Source: an uncultured Burkholderiaceae bacterium (GTDB lineage Bacteria; Pseudomonadota; Gammaproteobacteria; Burkholderiales; Burkholderiaceae). From it: a stretch of 64,000 nucleotides of DNA. Each line of letters opens with the position of its first letter. Position 1 is the first letter of the stretch. The stretch lies in contig CALMPB010000385.1 of the NCBI GenBank assembly GCA_937871985.1, forward strand, positions 10,025-74,024, read 5' to 3'. Shown here one piece after another: positions 8,888 through 16,931 of this stretch. The translations under genes were made by a program, and so were the position numbers. Below the pieces are notes generated by a model. That model was not told where the DNA came from. It worked only from the letters and a program-made list of their open reading frames with translations, and ran no database searches.

Positions 8888-9856
8888 TTATTGATGTTGA
8901 TCCGGCCCGCTGCCTTCCAGGCCGGCGCCCCGTCGCTTTCGAACGATGTAGATAGGCCGGTTCTTGACCTCGCCGAAAATGCGCGCAATGTATTCGCCCA
9001 GCACGCCCACCGAAATAAGATTGATGCCGGCAAAGAACAGCACCACGGTGATCAGAGTGGCCCAGCCTTGTACTTCGTCGCCATACATCCAGTGCTTGAC
9101 GATGATGTACAGCCCATAGACAAACGACAGCACCGACAGGCCTATGCCCGACACGCTCAGCAGGCGCAGCGGCCAGGTGGTAAAGGCCGTCAGGCCGTCC
9201 AGCGCGAAGCGGAACAGCTTGAGCGGCTTGAAGGAGGAGGCGCCGTGCAGACGCTCGGGCGGCGAATAATAGAACGGCTCGGCCCGGAACCCCACCCAGG
9301 CGAACAACCCCTTCATGAAGCGGTTGCGCTCGGGCAGCAGCAGCAGCGCATCGACCACCCGCCTGTCCATGAGGCGAAAATCGCCGGCGTTCTCAGGCAC
9401 CTTGATGCCGCCGGATTCGCGCATGAGCTGGTAGAACAGCTTGGTGCCGACGCGCTTGAACGCGGATTCGTCCTCGCGCGAGGCCCGCACCGCATACACC
9501 ATGTCGGCGCCTTCTTCCCAGCGCTTGAGCATTTCCGGGATCAGGGCGGGCGGATGCTGCAGGTCGGCGTCCAGGCTGGCCACCACTTGCCCCTTGGCGA
9601 TTTCGAAGCCGGCGCTCATGGCCGCCTCTTTGCCGAAATTGCGCGACAACTGCACGTAGACGATTTCGGGATGCTCGGCGACCCACCGGCTCATGCTCAA
9701 GGCCGTGCCGTCGCTGCTGCCGTCATCGACCACGATGATCTCGAAGGCCGGGGCGGCGTCGGCCAGCACGGCAAGCAGTTGCGGCAGCAAAACGTTCAGG
9801 TTGGCGTCCTCGTTCAGGCAGGGAACCACACAACTAATGGAGGAGAGTCGAGACAT
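8888..9856 (-). CDS. polyprenyl-phosphate glycosyltransferase, GT2 family (ArnC/GtrB-like)
   Basis: This 322-residue enzyme has an N-terminal GT-A domain (SCVVPCLNEDANLNVLLPQ, then IIVVDDGSSDGT and ASLDADLQHPP, the metal-binding DxD). Two C-terminal membrane helices around residues 230-305 end in GEYIARIFGEVKNRPIYIV, as in GtrB, ArnC and YfdH. It would load a sugar from its UDP form onto undecaprenyl phosphate on the cytoplasmic face. It is first in the operon with the ArnT-like transferase and deacetylase, so its product is their donor. It corresponds by order to lgmA. Confidence 0.88.
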   Translation of the reverse strand: MSRLSSISCVVPCLNEDANLNVLLPQLLAVLADAAPAFEIIVVDDGSSDGTALSMSRWVAEHPEIVYVQLSRNFGKEAAMSAGFEIAKGQVVASLDADLQHPPALIPEMLKRWEEGADMVYAVRASREDESAFKRVGTKLFYQLMRESGGIKVPENAGDFRLMDRRVVDALLLLPERNRFMKGLFAWVGFRAEPFYYSPPERLHGASSFKPLKLFRFALDGLTAFTTWPLRLLSVSGIGLSVLSFVYGLYIIVKHWMYGDEVQGWATLITVVLFFAGINLISVGVLGEYIARIFGEVKNRPIYIVRKRRGAGLEGSGPDQHQ

Positions 9857-10167
9857 GAATGTGCTTCGGGGTAGAAAATGGTGCTCCGGGGAAGCGCGGC
9901 CGACGGTGCGGCGCCGACGCGCGGTGCAAGCAAGAGCGAAGAATGGAATGATTCTGGTGTCCCGTTCGACCAGTTCGTGGACTTAAAATTAGTCAAACGG
10001 TGCAATGCCGAATGGATTTCAGCAATGTATAGCACCCGCCGCGGGAATGCAACAAACCGACACACTCGGCGCAATGCGAAGCATTGGTACGACGGACGAC
10101 GCGCCATCGCGGGCCTCGAAGCCCCGGAACCGCCGCCGGCATTCCTGCCCCGCGCATGCGGCGGCCA

Positions 10168-10196
10168 TTGACGGCAAAGCGCAATTTTTATAAGAT
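10168..10196 (+). promoter_or_regulatory. sigma-70 promoter of the hemoglobin-nnrS-nsrR operon
   Basis: TTGACG (10168-10173) is followed after 17 bp by TAAGAT (10191-10196), about 145 bp before the GTG start of the hemoglobin gene. The -10 hexamer overlaps the left half of the NsrR-like palindrome, so a bound repressor would block polymerase. Confidence 0.6.
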
Positions 10197-10214
10197 ACAT
10201 ATCAAATAGATGTT
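10192..10214 (+). promoter_or_regulatory. NsrR-type operator
   Basis: This 23-bp site has left half AAGATACATAT (10192-10202), a central C, and right half AAATAGATGTT (10204-10214). Against the published NsrR palindrome (AAGATGCATTT and its mirror) the halves match at 9 of 11 and 8 of 11 positions by my count. The operon it precedes encodes a truncated hemoglobin, NnrS and NsrR itself, which is the expected autoregulated NO-response arrangement. Confidence 0.7.
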
Positions 10215-10340
10215 TTTACTCAACCCCAGCGTGCTGTCTGGTTGATTCGCGAATCCAGCTTCGGCGGCAGAGCCCGCCAGGCATCCGGATTCGAACGCGC
10301 AAACCAGCCAAACCGCCCACCCGCTTTATTGGAGTTCTTT

Positions 10341-10748
10341 GTGGCGACCCGAGACGAACTATGTACCGAGGAAGAAGTCACGACCCTGGTCTACGACTTC
10401 TACGACCGCGTACGCGCCGACGAGGCACTGGGCCCGATTTTCAACGGGCACATCCAGGATTGGGACAAGCACCTGAAACGCATGGTGCAGTTCTGGTCGT
10501 CCATGCTGCGCGGCACGGGCACCTACAGCGGCACCCCCATGCCGGTGCACGTCGCCCTGCCCGATCTTAGCGCCGAGCTCTTCCAGCAATGGCTCAAGCT
10601 TTTCCACCTTACCTGCGAAACCCTGGCCAACAGGCCTTTCGCGGAAAAAGCCGAGGACTTCGCGCATCGCATCGCGCGCAGCCTGTGGTATGGCTACCAG
10701 CTGTACAACAAACCAGAAGCCGCCCCCACCGAGGTATTCAATGCCTGA
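10341..10748 (+). CDS. group III truncated hemoglobin
   Basis: This 135-residue globin of the group 3 2-on-2 class starts at GTG 10341, preceded by TTGGAG; an upstream ATG at 10242 would add an unrelated tail with no ribosome site. Visible segments are FYDRVRADEALGPIFNGHI, DWDKHLKRMVQFWSSMLRGTGTYSGTPMPVH and a distal part ending AHRIARSLWYGYQLYN. The proximal heme histidine is most likely in the PVHVALPDL region. Group III hemoglobins react with NO and other ligands in microaerobic cells. The gene overlaps nnrS by 8 bp and lies downstream of an NsrR-like operator, supporting an NO-detoxifying role. Confidence 0.9.
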   Translation: MATRDELCTEEEVTTLVYDFYDRVRADEALGPIFNGHIQDWDKHLKRMVQFWSSMLRGTGTYSGTPMPVHVALPDLSAELFQQWLKLFHLTCETLANRPFAEKAEDFAHRIARSLWYGYQLYNKPEAAPTEVFNA

Positions 10749-12012
10749 ACTCCTCCAGATCGACGAACCCGCCCGCCCACCCGCCGTCCGTCCCGACATC
10801 AAGGCTTTCCTCAGCCTGGGTTTTCGCCCCCTGTACATCGCGGGCTGCCTGTGGGCGCTGGTTTCCATCGCCATCTGGATTTTCACGCCGCAGCTCATTC
10901 CCGCTCCGCTGGCGGGGGTGGCGTGGCACGCGCATGAAATGCTGTGGGGCTTCATCGCCACCATCGCCGTCGCCTTCCTGCTGACGGCATCGGCAACCTG
11001 GACCGGATTCAACCCAATCAAAGGCTGGCCCCTGGCCGTCCTCGCATTGCTCTGGGTCATTGCCCGCATCGGCTATCTGACAGGCGGGCTGGCCGCCGTG
11101 CAAACCGCCTGCATCAGCGAAACCGCGTTCTTCCTCTTCAGCGCCATCGCCCTGCTGCGCGTCATGCTCAAGGGCAAAAGCGTACGCAATTACGGCCTGC
11201 CCTGGCTGGTTCTGGGGCTCGGCATCGCCAACGTCCTGTATCTGCAGGCCGCGCTGCAAGGCAACTATGTCGAATTGATGCGGCGCTTCGACCTGGGCCT
11301 CATCTGCATGGCCATCATCGCCCTGCTCATCGCCCGCCGCGTCATTCCGTTTTTCGCCATGCGCGCCATTACCGGGCTGACGATTCCCATGCAAACCCGC
11401 AGCGGCCACGTTCAATTGGCCTTCGGCGTCGCGGCAATCGTTCTGGGCCTGGCCGGGCTGGCCGCCTATGCCGCCGTGGCGCTGGCCGTGGTCGGCCTTA
11501 TCGGCCTGATCCAGGTCGTCACCTGGAAGCCCGCCGCCGTGCAAAGCAAACCCATACTATGGATTCTGTATGTCGGCTATACGCTGATGAGCCTGGGTCT
11601 TGTTCTTGCCGCCGCTCATATCGCGGGCCTGAGCCCCGATCTGTTCGGCCGCGCCGCCGTGCATGTACATGTCATCGCCATGGGCGGTTTCTCGGTGCTG
11701 ATCATCGGCATGGTCACACGCACCGCCCTGGGCCACCTTGGCCGGCCCTTGGCGCTCGACCGCAGCATGCGCACCGCTTACGGGCTGGTGCTGCTGGCCT
11801 TCGTCCTGCGCCTGGCCGCCTTGTGGCCCAGCGCCTTCTCGGTGCACTTCCTGCACCTGGCCGCCGCGGCGTGGATTCTGGCGTTTGCGCTGTACCTGTG
11901 GCGTTTCGTGCCCATGCTCATCCGGCCCAGGCCGGACGCCGTCGCCGCCGCCGCAAAGCCCTCCGCGGGCGGCATCAGCATTACCTCGGTCAGCCGGAAA
12001 AAACCGCAATGA
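10741..12012 (+). CDS. nnrS: NnrS family heme-copper membrane protein
   Basis: This 423-residue protein has about 12 predicted membrane helices. It shows the NnrS pattern: an N-terminal FLSLGFRPLYIAG motif, WHAHEMLWGF, and later RRVIPFFAMRA and HVHVIAMGGFSVLIIGMVTRTALGHLGRPL, whose histidines likely bind heme or copper. NnrS relieves nitrosative stress in denitrifying and pathogenic bacteria. The start at 10741 follows GAGG and overlaps the hemoglobin stop; the longer frame from 10690 is rejected. It overlaps nsrR by 4 bp (ATGA), so the three genes are one transcript. Confidence 0.93.
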   Translation: MPELLQIDEPARPPAVRPDIKAFLSLGFRPLYIAGCLWALVSIAIWIFTPQLIPAPLAGVAWHAHEMLWGFIATIAVAFLLTASATWTGFNPIKGWPLAVLALLWVIARIGYLTGGLAAVQTACISETAFFLFSAIALLRVMLKGKSVRNYGLPWLVLGLGIANVLYLQAALQGNYVELMRRFDLGLICMAIIALLIARRVIPFFAMRAITGLTIPMQTRSGHVQLAFGVAAIVLGLAGLAAYAAVALAVVGLIGLIQVVTWKPAAVQSKPILWILYVGYTLMSLGLVLAAAHIAGLSPDLFGRAAVHVHVIAMGGFSVLIIGMVTRTALGHLGRPLALDRSMRTAYGLVLLAFVLRLAALWPSAFSVHFLHLAAAAWILAFALYLWRFVPMLIRPRPDAVAAAAKPSAGGISITSVSRKKPQ

Positions 12013-12473
12013 GACTGACCGCGCTCACCGATTATGCGCTGCGCCTGCTCATGCACGTCGCCCAGCACCCCGAGCGCTTGTGCACCATAGCCGAAGTGGC
12101 GCAAACCTACGGCATCTCCCAGCCGCATCTCATGAAAATCACTCACCTGCTCAGCCAGCGTGGGTGGCTGGAAACCGTGCGCGGCAAACATGGCGGCATG
12201 CGCCTGGCCAAGACACCAGGGCAAATCAATCTGGGCGCGGTCATCCGCGACACCGAAACCGATTTTTCCCTGGTCGAATGCTTTACCGAAGGCAATTCCT
12301 GCACCCTCAGCGGGCAGTGCGGCCTGGCCGTCATCTTCAATGGGGCGCTGCAAAGCTTTCTGGAATATGTCGACCACTACACCCTGGCCGACATCCTGCC
12401 GGGCGGCAGCCAGTCGGGCCTGGCGGAACAGCCCATCACCCTGGTGCGCAGCGCCGCCGTTCACGACGGTTGA
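12009..12473 (+). CDS. nsrR: Rrf2-family nitric oxide sensor and repressor NsrR
   Basis: This 154-residue winged-helix regulator starts MRLTALTDYALRLLMHVA, with a recognition helix around YGISQPHLMKITHLLSQRGW and the wing RGKHGGMRLA. Three cysteines in CFTEGNSC and GQC fit the iron-sulfur ligands of NsrR. NO destroys the cluster and relieves repression. The gene is last in its own target operon, downstream of the palindrome at 10192, so autoregulation is likely. Other Rrf2 members such as IscR have a different cysteine spacing and context. Confidence 0.92.
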   Translation: MRLTALTDYALRLLMHVAQHPERLCTIAEVAQTYGISQPHLMKITHLLSQRGWLETVRGKHGGMRLAKTPGQINLGAVIRDTETDFSLVECFTEGNSCTLSGQCGLAVIFNGALQSFLEYVDHYTLADILPGGSQSGLAEQPITLVRSAAVHDG

Positions 12474-12545
12474 CGCATGCCGAGTTCGTGGCGGCCGGCT
12501 GATGCCGGCAAAGCCGGGCAATTCAGGCCAGGCCAAAACCACGCA

Positions 12546-14471
12546 TCAGGTTCTGGGAGCCGCGTGGCGCCGCTGGCGCAGGCGTCGATAGATCTTGAAA
12601 TTGAGCTGGCGCCGCATCCGGTGCCCTTCGCGCAATCGGCGGCCATGGGCCGAAAGCAGGTCGCCTCGGGTCAGCATGCCCAATACATGTCCCGGCCTGG
12701 CCGGATCCACCACCAGCAGCCGGCCGACATTCTCCACCACCATGTGGTCGGCCGCCTCGCGCAGCGTGTGCTGCGCCGTCACCGCGATAGGCGGCCGGAC
12801 GATCAACTGGCCCAGCGTCATCTCGCCGGAGTTTTTCGGGTCGAAGAAGGCGCGCCGGGTCAGCACGCCCAGCACCCGCCCCGCCGAATCCAGAACCGGA
12901 TAGCCCTGATGCTGGCCCGTCGGCAGGCCCTGGGCGATCCAGTCGCGCACTTCCTGCAAGGTCTGCGTTGCCTTCAACGTGACCACATCGGTTTCGCACA
13001 CGTCGCCCACCAGCACGCTTTCCAGGTAATCGGCCTTGTATTCCGAGGGAACCCTCACACCGCGCCGGGCGATCTTCTCGGTCATGATGGTATTGCGCAT
13101 GACCAGCGCCGAAACCAGGTAGGCCGCCGTGCAGGCGCCCAGCAAGGGCAGCAGGCCCGCGGGCTGGGCTGTGGTTTCGAAGGCGAAGATCACAGTGGTG
13201 AACAATGCGCGCGATGCGCCGGCGAAAATCGCGGCCATGCCGACCAGCGCGGCAATGCGGGGATCGACGCCCAGCGACGGCAGATAAAGGCTGAGCACTA
13301 TTCCCGCCATGCCGCCCAGCGCGCCGCCTATCGTGAACAACGGCGCCAGCGTCCCGCCCGACGTGCCGCTGCTGAGCGACACCGACCAGGAAATGAATTT
13401 CATGACGCACAGGAAGGCCAGGGCGCCAAGCGTAAGCCGGCCGTTCAGGATGTCTTCGATATTGGTATAGCCTACCCCCAGCGTCAGCGGCGCAAAATAG
13501 CCGACGACGCCGACCACGACGGCGCCGATCGCCGGCCACCACATCCAGTGCACAGGCAGTTTCTCGAAAGCGTCCTCGATGCCGTAGACGGCGTGCGTCA
13601 CGCCCACGCTGATCAGGCCCACCACGGCCCCTATCGCCACATACACGGCCAACGCCGCGCCGCCCGGCGCATCCAGCGGATCCATCAGAAAAACGGGGGT
13701 CGTTCCCAGCAGCAAATATCGCAGCCCCGTCGCAACGACGCATGCCAGCGCAACGGGAATCAGCGAGCGCGGCCGCAGTTCGAACAGCAGCAGCTCCACC
13801 GCCAGGGCAACGGCGGCGATGGGCGCGGAAAACACCGCCGCCATGCCGGCCGCCGCCCCCGCCGCCAGCAGAACCTTGCGCTCGCTGGCCGTGACCTTGA
13901 GCAATTGGCCGATCAGCGAACCCAATGCGCCGCCGGTGGCGATAATCGGGCCTTCGGCGCCGAACGGTCCGCCGGTGCCGATCACGATGGCGGAGGAAAT
14001 AGGCTTGAGGAAGGTAATACGAGTGGGAATGCGCGACTCGTTCAGCAGAACCTGCTCCATCGCCTCGGGGATTCCGTGGCCGCGTATGGCGCGCGATCCC
14101 CAGCGGGCCATGATGCCGGCGATCAGGCCGCCGATGACGGGAATCACGATGACCCAGGCACCCAGGTGGGGCACGGCCTCGGCGGGAGCCGAAAACGCGG
14201 TCGACCAGCGGCCGTAGAAAAACAGGTTGGTGATCAGCCCGATAAGCACCATCAGCACTTTGGCGACGATGGCGGCAAAGACCCCCAGCACCATGGATAT
14301 GCCGATGATGCGCACCACCCGCTTGTCGATCAGGGTCGAGCGGCGCGGCATGCGGGCGGCGTCCAGGCTGAGGCTCAGCTCGGGGGCCACAGGCAGGCCG
14401 TCGGTGCTGCCCTCGGTGCGCACGCCGCCGTGCGGATCTTCGGAAAAAGTGTTCGGTTCTGGTGTGGTCAC
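12546..14471 (-). CDS. CLC-type chloride channel/antiporter with C-terminal CBS domains
   Basis: This 641-residue protein has the CLC core (about residues 45-450) and two CBS domains (about 480-610). Motifs are RGHGIPEAMEQ (GxGIP), GTGGPFGAEGPIIATGGALGSL with the gating glutamate, and GTSGGTLAPLF (GxFxP region). In Escherichia coli ClcA the GxGIP residue x is serine; here it is histidine, which may alter ion selectivity or coupling. The CBS pair could bind adenine nucleotides. The gene converges with nsrR and precedes no partner. The start MTTPEPNTF gives a charged cytoplasmic leader of about 45 residues. Confidence 0.9.
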   Translation of the reverse strand: MTTPEPNTFSEDPHGGVRTEGSTDGLPVAPELSLSLDAARMPRRSTLIDKRVVRIIGISMVLGVFAAIVAKVLMVLIGLITNLFFYGRWSTAFSAPAEAVPHLGAWVIVIPVIGGLIAGIMARWGSRAIRGHGIPEAMEQVLLNESRIPTRITFLKPISSAIVIGTGGPFGAEGPIIATGGALGSLIGQLLKVTASERKVLLAAGAAAGMAAVFSAPIAAVALAVELLLFELRPRSLIPVALACVVATGLRYLLLGTTPVFLMDPLDAPGGAALAVYVAIGAVVGLISVGVTHAVYGIEDAFEKLPVHWMWWPAIGAVVVGVVGYFAPLTLGVGYTNIEDILNGRLTLGALAFLCVMKFISWSVSLSSGTSGGTLAPLFTIGGALGGMAGIVLSLYLPSLGVDPRIAALVGMAAIFAGASRALFTTVIFAFETTAQPAGLLPLLGACTAAYLVSALVMRNTIMTEKIARRGVRVPSEYKADYLESVLVGDVCETDVVTLKATQTLQEVRDWIAQGLPTGQHQGYPVLDSAGRVLGVLTRRAFFDPKNSGEMTLGQLIVRPPIAVTAQHTLREAADHMVVENVGRLLVVDPARPGHVLGMLTRGDLLSAHGRRLREGHRMRRQLNFKIYRRLRQRRHAAPRT

Positions 14472-14588
14472 GAAATGCCCGGAAAACTTGAAAACTCACA
14501 TTAACCGGAAATTATGACCGTTTTCACCTTTAAAAAAGCTGAAAACACCGAAACCGAAGGCGCGGCGGCATGACGGCCGCCCACGCTC

Positions 14589-15788
14589 CTAGGCCAGATC
14601 GCAGCGTATGGTGATGGAATGCGCGCGCAATGCGGCCATGACCTTGTCGTCGACCGGCCCTTCCACATCGGAAATGGCATAGCCGACCTGGCCTTTGGTT
14701 TGCAGTTGCTGGCTGACGATATTCAGCCCGAAATCGGCCACCAGGCTGCTGAGCGTGCCCAGCGCCCCCGGCACGTTGCGGTGCACGTGCAGAATACGCG
14801 CCGTTCCCGTGGGCTCCTGGTACGAGATTTCGGGGAAATTCACGGCTCCTTTCGTGGCGCCGCCCTGGATGAATCGCACCAGCTTTTCCGCCACTTCGCG
14901 CCCGATGTTCTCCTGGGACTCCTGGGTGCTGCCGCCGATATGGGGCGTGAGCACCACGTTGCGCATGCCGATGAGCGGGCTTTTCAGGGGCTCGTCCCGG
15001 CTTTTGGGTTCGGTGGGGAACACGTCGATGGCCGCGCCCGACAAATGCCCGGACTGCAGGGCGTCGTGCAACGCGTCGATATCCACCACCGTGCCGCGCG
15101 ACGCGTTGATGAGAATGGAGCCGGGCTTCATGGCGGCGATGGCCGACGCGTTCATGATGTTTTGCGTGCCCTTTCCGCCCGGCACGTGCAGCGTGACCAC
15201 GTCGGACTGCTCCAGCAATTGCGCCAGCGACGTGCACGCGCGCGCATTGCCCAGCGGCAGCTTGGCCTCGATGTCGTGGAACACCACCCGCATGCCCGCC
15301 GCTTCGGCCAGGGTGCCGACCTGCGAGCCGATATTGCCATAGCCGATGATGCCCAGCGTCTTGCCCCGGGTCTCGAACGCCCCGTCGGCGGTTTTGTCCC
15401 AGAAGCCGTGGTGCACCCGGTCGTTTTTCTCGGGGATGCGGCGCAATAGCAGGATGGTTTCGCCCAGCACCATTTCGGCCACGGAGCGCGTATTGGAGAA
15501 TGGCGCATTGAATACTGGAACCCCGTGCATCATGGCGGTGTCCAGGTCGACCTGATTCGTGCCGATGCAGAAGCAGCCGATGCCGCGCAGCTCGGGCAGG
15601 TCGGACAGCAGCTCCGCATCGAGATGGGTGCGGGAGCGTATGCCGACCAGTTCCGCCCCCTTCAGGGCTTCGCGCAGGGACTCGGGCGGCAGCGCCGAGG
15701 CATGGGCCACAACATCGTTCAACCCCGCGGCCGCGAACACCTCGCGGGCGCTTGGATGAATGTTTTCAAACAAAACTATACGAGTCAT
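14589..15788 (-). CDS. serA: D-3-phosphoglycerate dehydrogenase
   Basis: This 399-residue enzyme carries out the first step of serine synthesis, oxidising 3-phosphoglycerate with NAD+. It shows the Rossmann motif GIIGYGNIGSQVGTLAEAAGM, the catalytic arginine in INASRGTVVD, the glutamate in the FPTEP segment and the HIGGST histidine. A C-terminal ACT domain (about residues 328-399, RILHVHRNVPGALGTLSSL) is the usual serine-feedback module. Length matches the short bacterial SerA. It lies downstream of dctP, 91 bp away on the same strand, and may have its own promoter. Confidence 0.94.
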   Translation of the reverse strand: MTRIVLFENIHPSAREVFAAAGLNDVVAHASALPPESLREALKGAELVGIRSRTHLDAELLSDLPELRGIGCFCIGTNQVDLDTAMMHGVPVFNAPFSNTRSVAEMVLGETILLLRRIPEKNDRVHHGFWDKTADGAFETRGKTLGIIGYGNIGSQVGTLAEAAGMRVVFHDIEAKLPLGNARACTSLAQLLEQSDVVTLHVPGGKGTQNIMNASAIAAMKPGSILINASRGTVVDIDALHDALQSGHLSGAAIDVFPTEPKSRDEPLKSPLIGMRNVVLTPHIGGSTQESQENIGREVAEKLVRFIQGGATKGAVNFPEISYQEPTGTARILHVHRNVPGALGTLSSLVADFGLNIVSQQLQTKGQVGYAISDVEGPVDDKVMAALRAHSITIRCDLA

Positions 15789-15879
15789 AAGGTCTTCCAG
15801 TCACAGAACAGCAAAACCCCATTGTGACTCATTCGCAGCCAAAATGCCTCGGCAACCTTGCGGGAAAAAGGGGTAAGGG

Positions 15880-16896
15880 CTACTTTTGCCGATACTTCTC
15901 CGCCACCGCCTTGAATACCTTGTAGTCCGCCTGCAGTTGCGGGTGGCCGCTGAAGACGGCTTCGGCGCTGGCCGAGGCGTCCTTGACGAACTGCTTGGCG
16001 TCCGCGTCGTCGAGCTTCAGCGACTTGCCGCCATGCTCCTCCCAGATCTTGCGGGCTTTTTCCGAATCCTGCGCCGCCCACGTATAAATATGCTCGTCGG
16101 CCTTCAACGCCGCGTCCTTCACCACTTTGCTAAGCTCCGGCCCAATGGTTTTCAGGAACTGGGAGTTGATGATGGCCACCACGGCGATGTGGGTGGAGGG
16201 AAGAAACGTCAGGTTCTTGGTCACGTCGTAGAACTTCAGCGACGTGAAAATGGTATTGCCCCCCAAGGCCCCGTCGATGGTGCCGTTTTGCATGGCCGGC
16301 AGCACCTCGCCCAGCGACATCGACAGCGGCGCCGCCCCCAGCGCCTTGAAGGTGTGCAGGTACAGCGGCGAACCCGGCACCCTTATTTTCTTTCCCTGGA
16401 TGTCGGCCAGGGTCTTGAACGGCTCGGTGGTCACCACCGCCACCGGGGTATGCATGAAGACGCTCAGCACCTCGTAGCCCTTGGACTTTCCGTAGGTCGA
16501 AAGCAGCTTGCGGATTTCGGGGTCGTTCAGCACCTTGTCGCCCTGCTCCATGCTGTCGAAGATGCCGGACGCCGACAACGCACCGAAGCGCGGATCCAGG
16601 CTTTCGTAGAAGCCCGAGGCATTCAGCGCCACTTCCACGGTACCCATCGTCACGCCTTCAATCGTTCGGGGGGCCGACCCCAACTGGCCCGCCGGATAGA
16701 TTTCGACCTTGATCTTTCCCCCGGAATGCTCGTCGATGCCCTGCTTCAATGTCTTGAGCCACTCGACATCCGCGTCATTCGTCGTCGTGGTGGTCAGTTT
16801 CATGGTGAACTGAGGGGCCGCCACGGCCGCGGCCGAAATCAGGAACGACCCGGCCAATCCCGCCAGCACGGCGGCTATCGTATTTTTTACTTTCAT
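15880..16896 (-). CDS. TRAP transporter substrate-binding protein, DctP family
   Basis: This 338-residue periplasmic protein has a signal peptide (MKVKNTIAAVLAGLAGSFLISAAAVAA). It has the DctP fold, including the KKIRVPGSPLY segment whose arginine normally binds the ligand carboxylate, and ALGAAPLSMSLGEVLPAMQNGTIDGALGG. It hands a carboxylated substrate to the DctQM membrane pair encoded just upstream. It is last of the transporter genes, 35 bp after dctM. The substrate is unknown; the neighbouring alcohol and aldehyde oxidising enzymes suggest an acid related to an alcohol catabolite. Confidence 0.93.
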   Translation of the reverse strand: MKVKNTIAAVLAGLAGSFLISAAAVAAPQFTMKLTTTTTNDADVEWLKTLKQGIDEHSGGKIKVEIYPAGQLGSAPRTIEGVTMGTVEVALNASGFYESLDPRFGALSASGIFDSMEQGDKVLNDPEIRKLLSTYGKSKGYEVLSVFMHTPVAVVTTEPFKTLADIQGKKIRVPGSPLYLHTFKALGAAPLSMSLGEVLPAMQNGTIDGALGGNTIFTSLKFYDVTKNLTFLPSTHIAVVAIINSQFLKTIGPELSKVVKDAALKADEHIYTWAAQDSEKARKIWEEHGGKSLKLDDADAKQFVKDASASAEAVFSGHPQLQADYKVFKAVAEKYRQK

Positions 16897-16931
16897 GATT
16901 TTGTCTCCTAAAAATTAACAAGAACAGCGTC

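Larger units (their letters stand above)
9857..10340. other. intergenic region between the lipid A operon and the NO operon
   Basis: This stretch of about 480 bp separates divergent operons. The right end holds the NsrR-like promoter described separately. The rest shows no convincing gene; short frames here lack ribosome sites and family features. The GT2 operon promoter must lie in the left part, but no clear -35/-10 pair stands out. Confidence 0.5.

Noticed and set aside
7375..8955. Plus-strand frame of 526 codons over the ArnT-like gene
   Set aside because: It is antisense to a clear membrane protein and itself has low-complexity Gln/His/Arg composition.
12477..14504. Plus-strand frame of 675 codons over the CLC gene
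   Set aside because: Composition is rich in His, Gln and Arg as expected of an antisense shadow; the opposite strand encodes a clear CLC protein.
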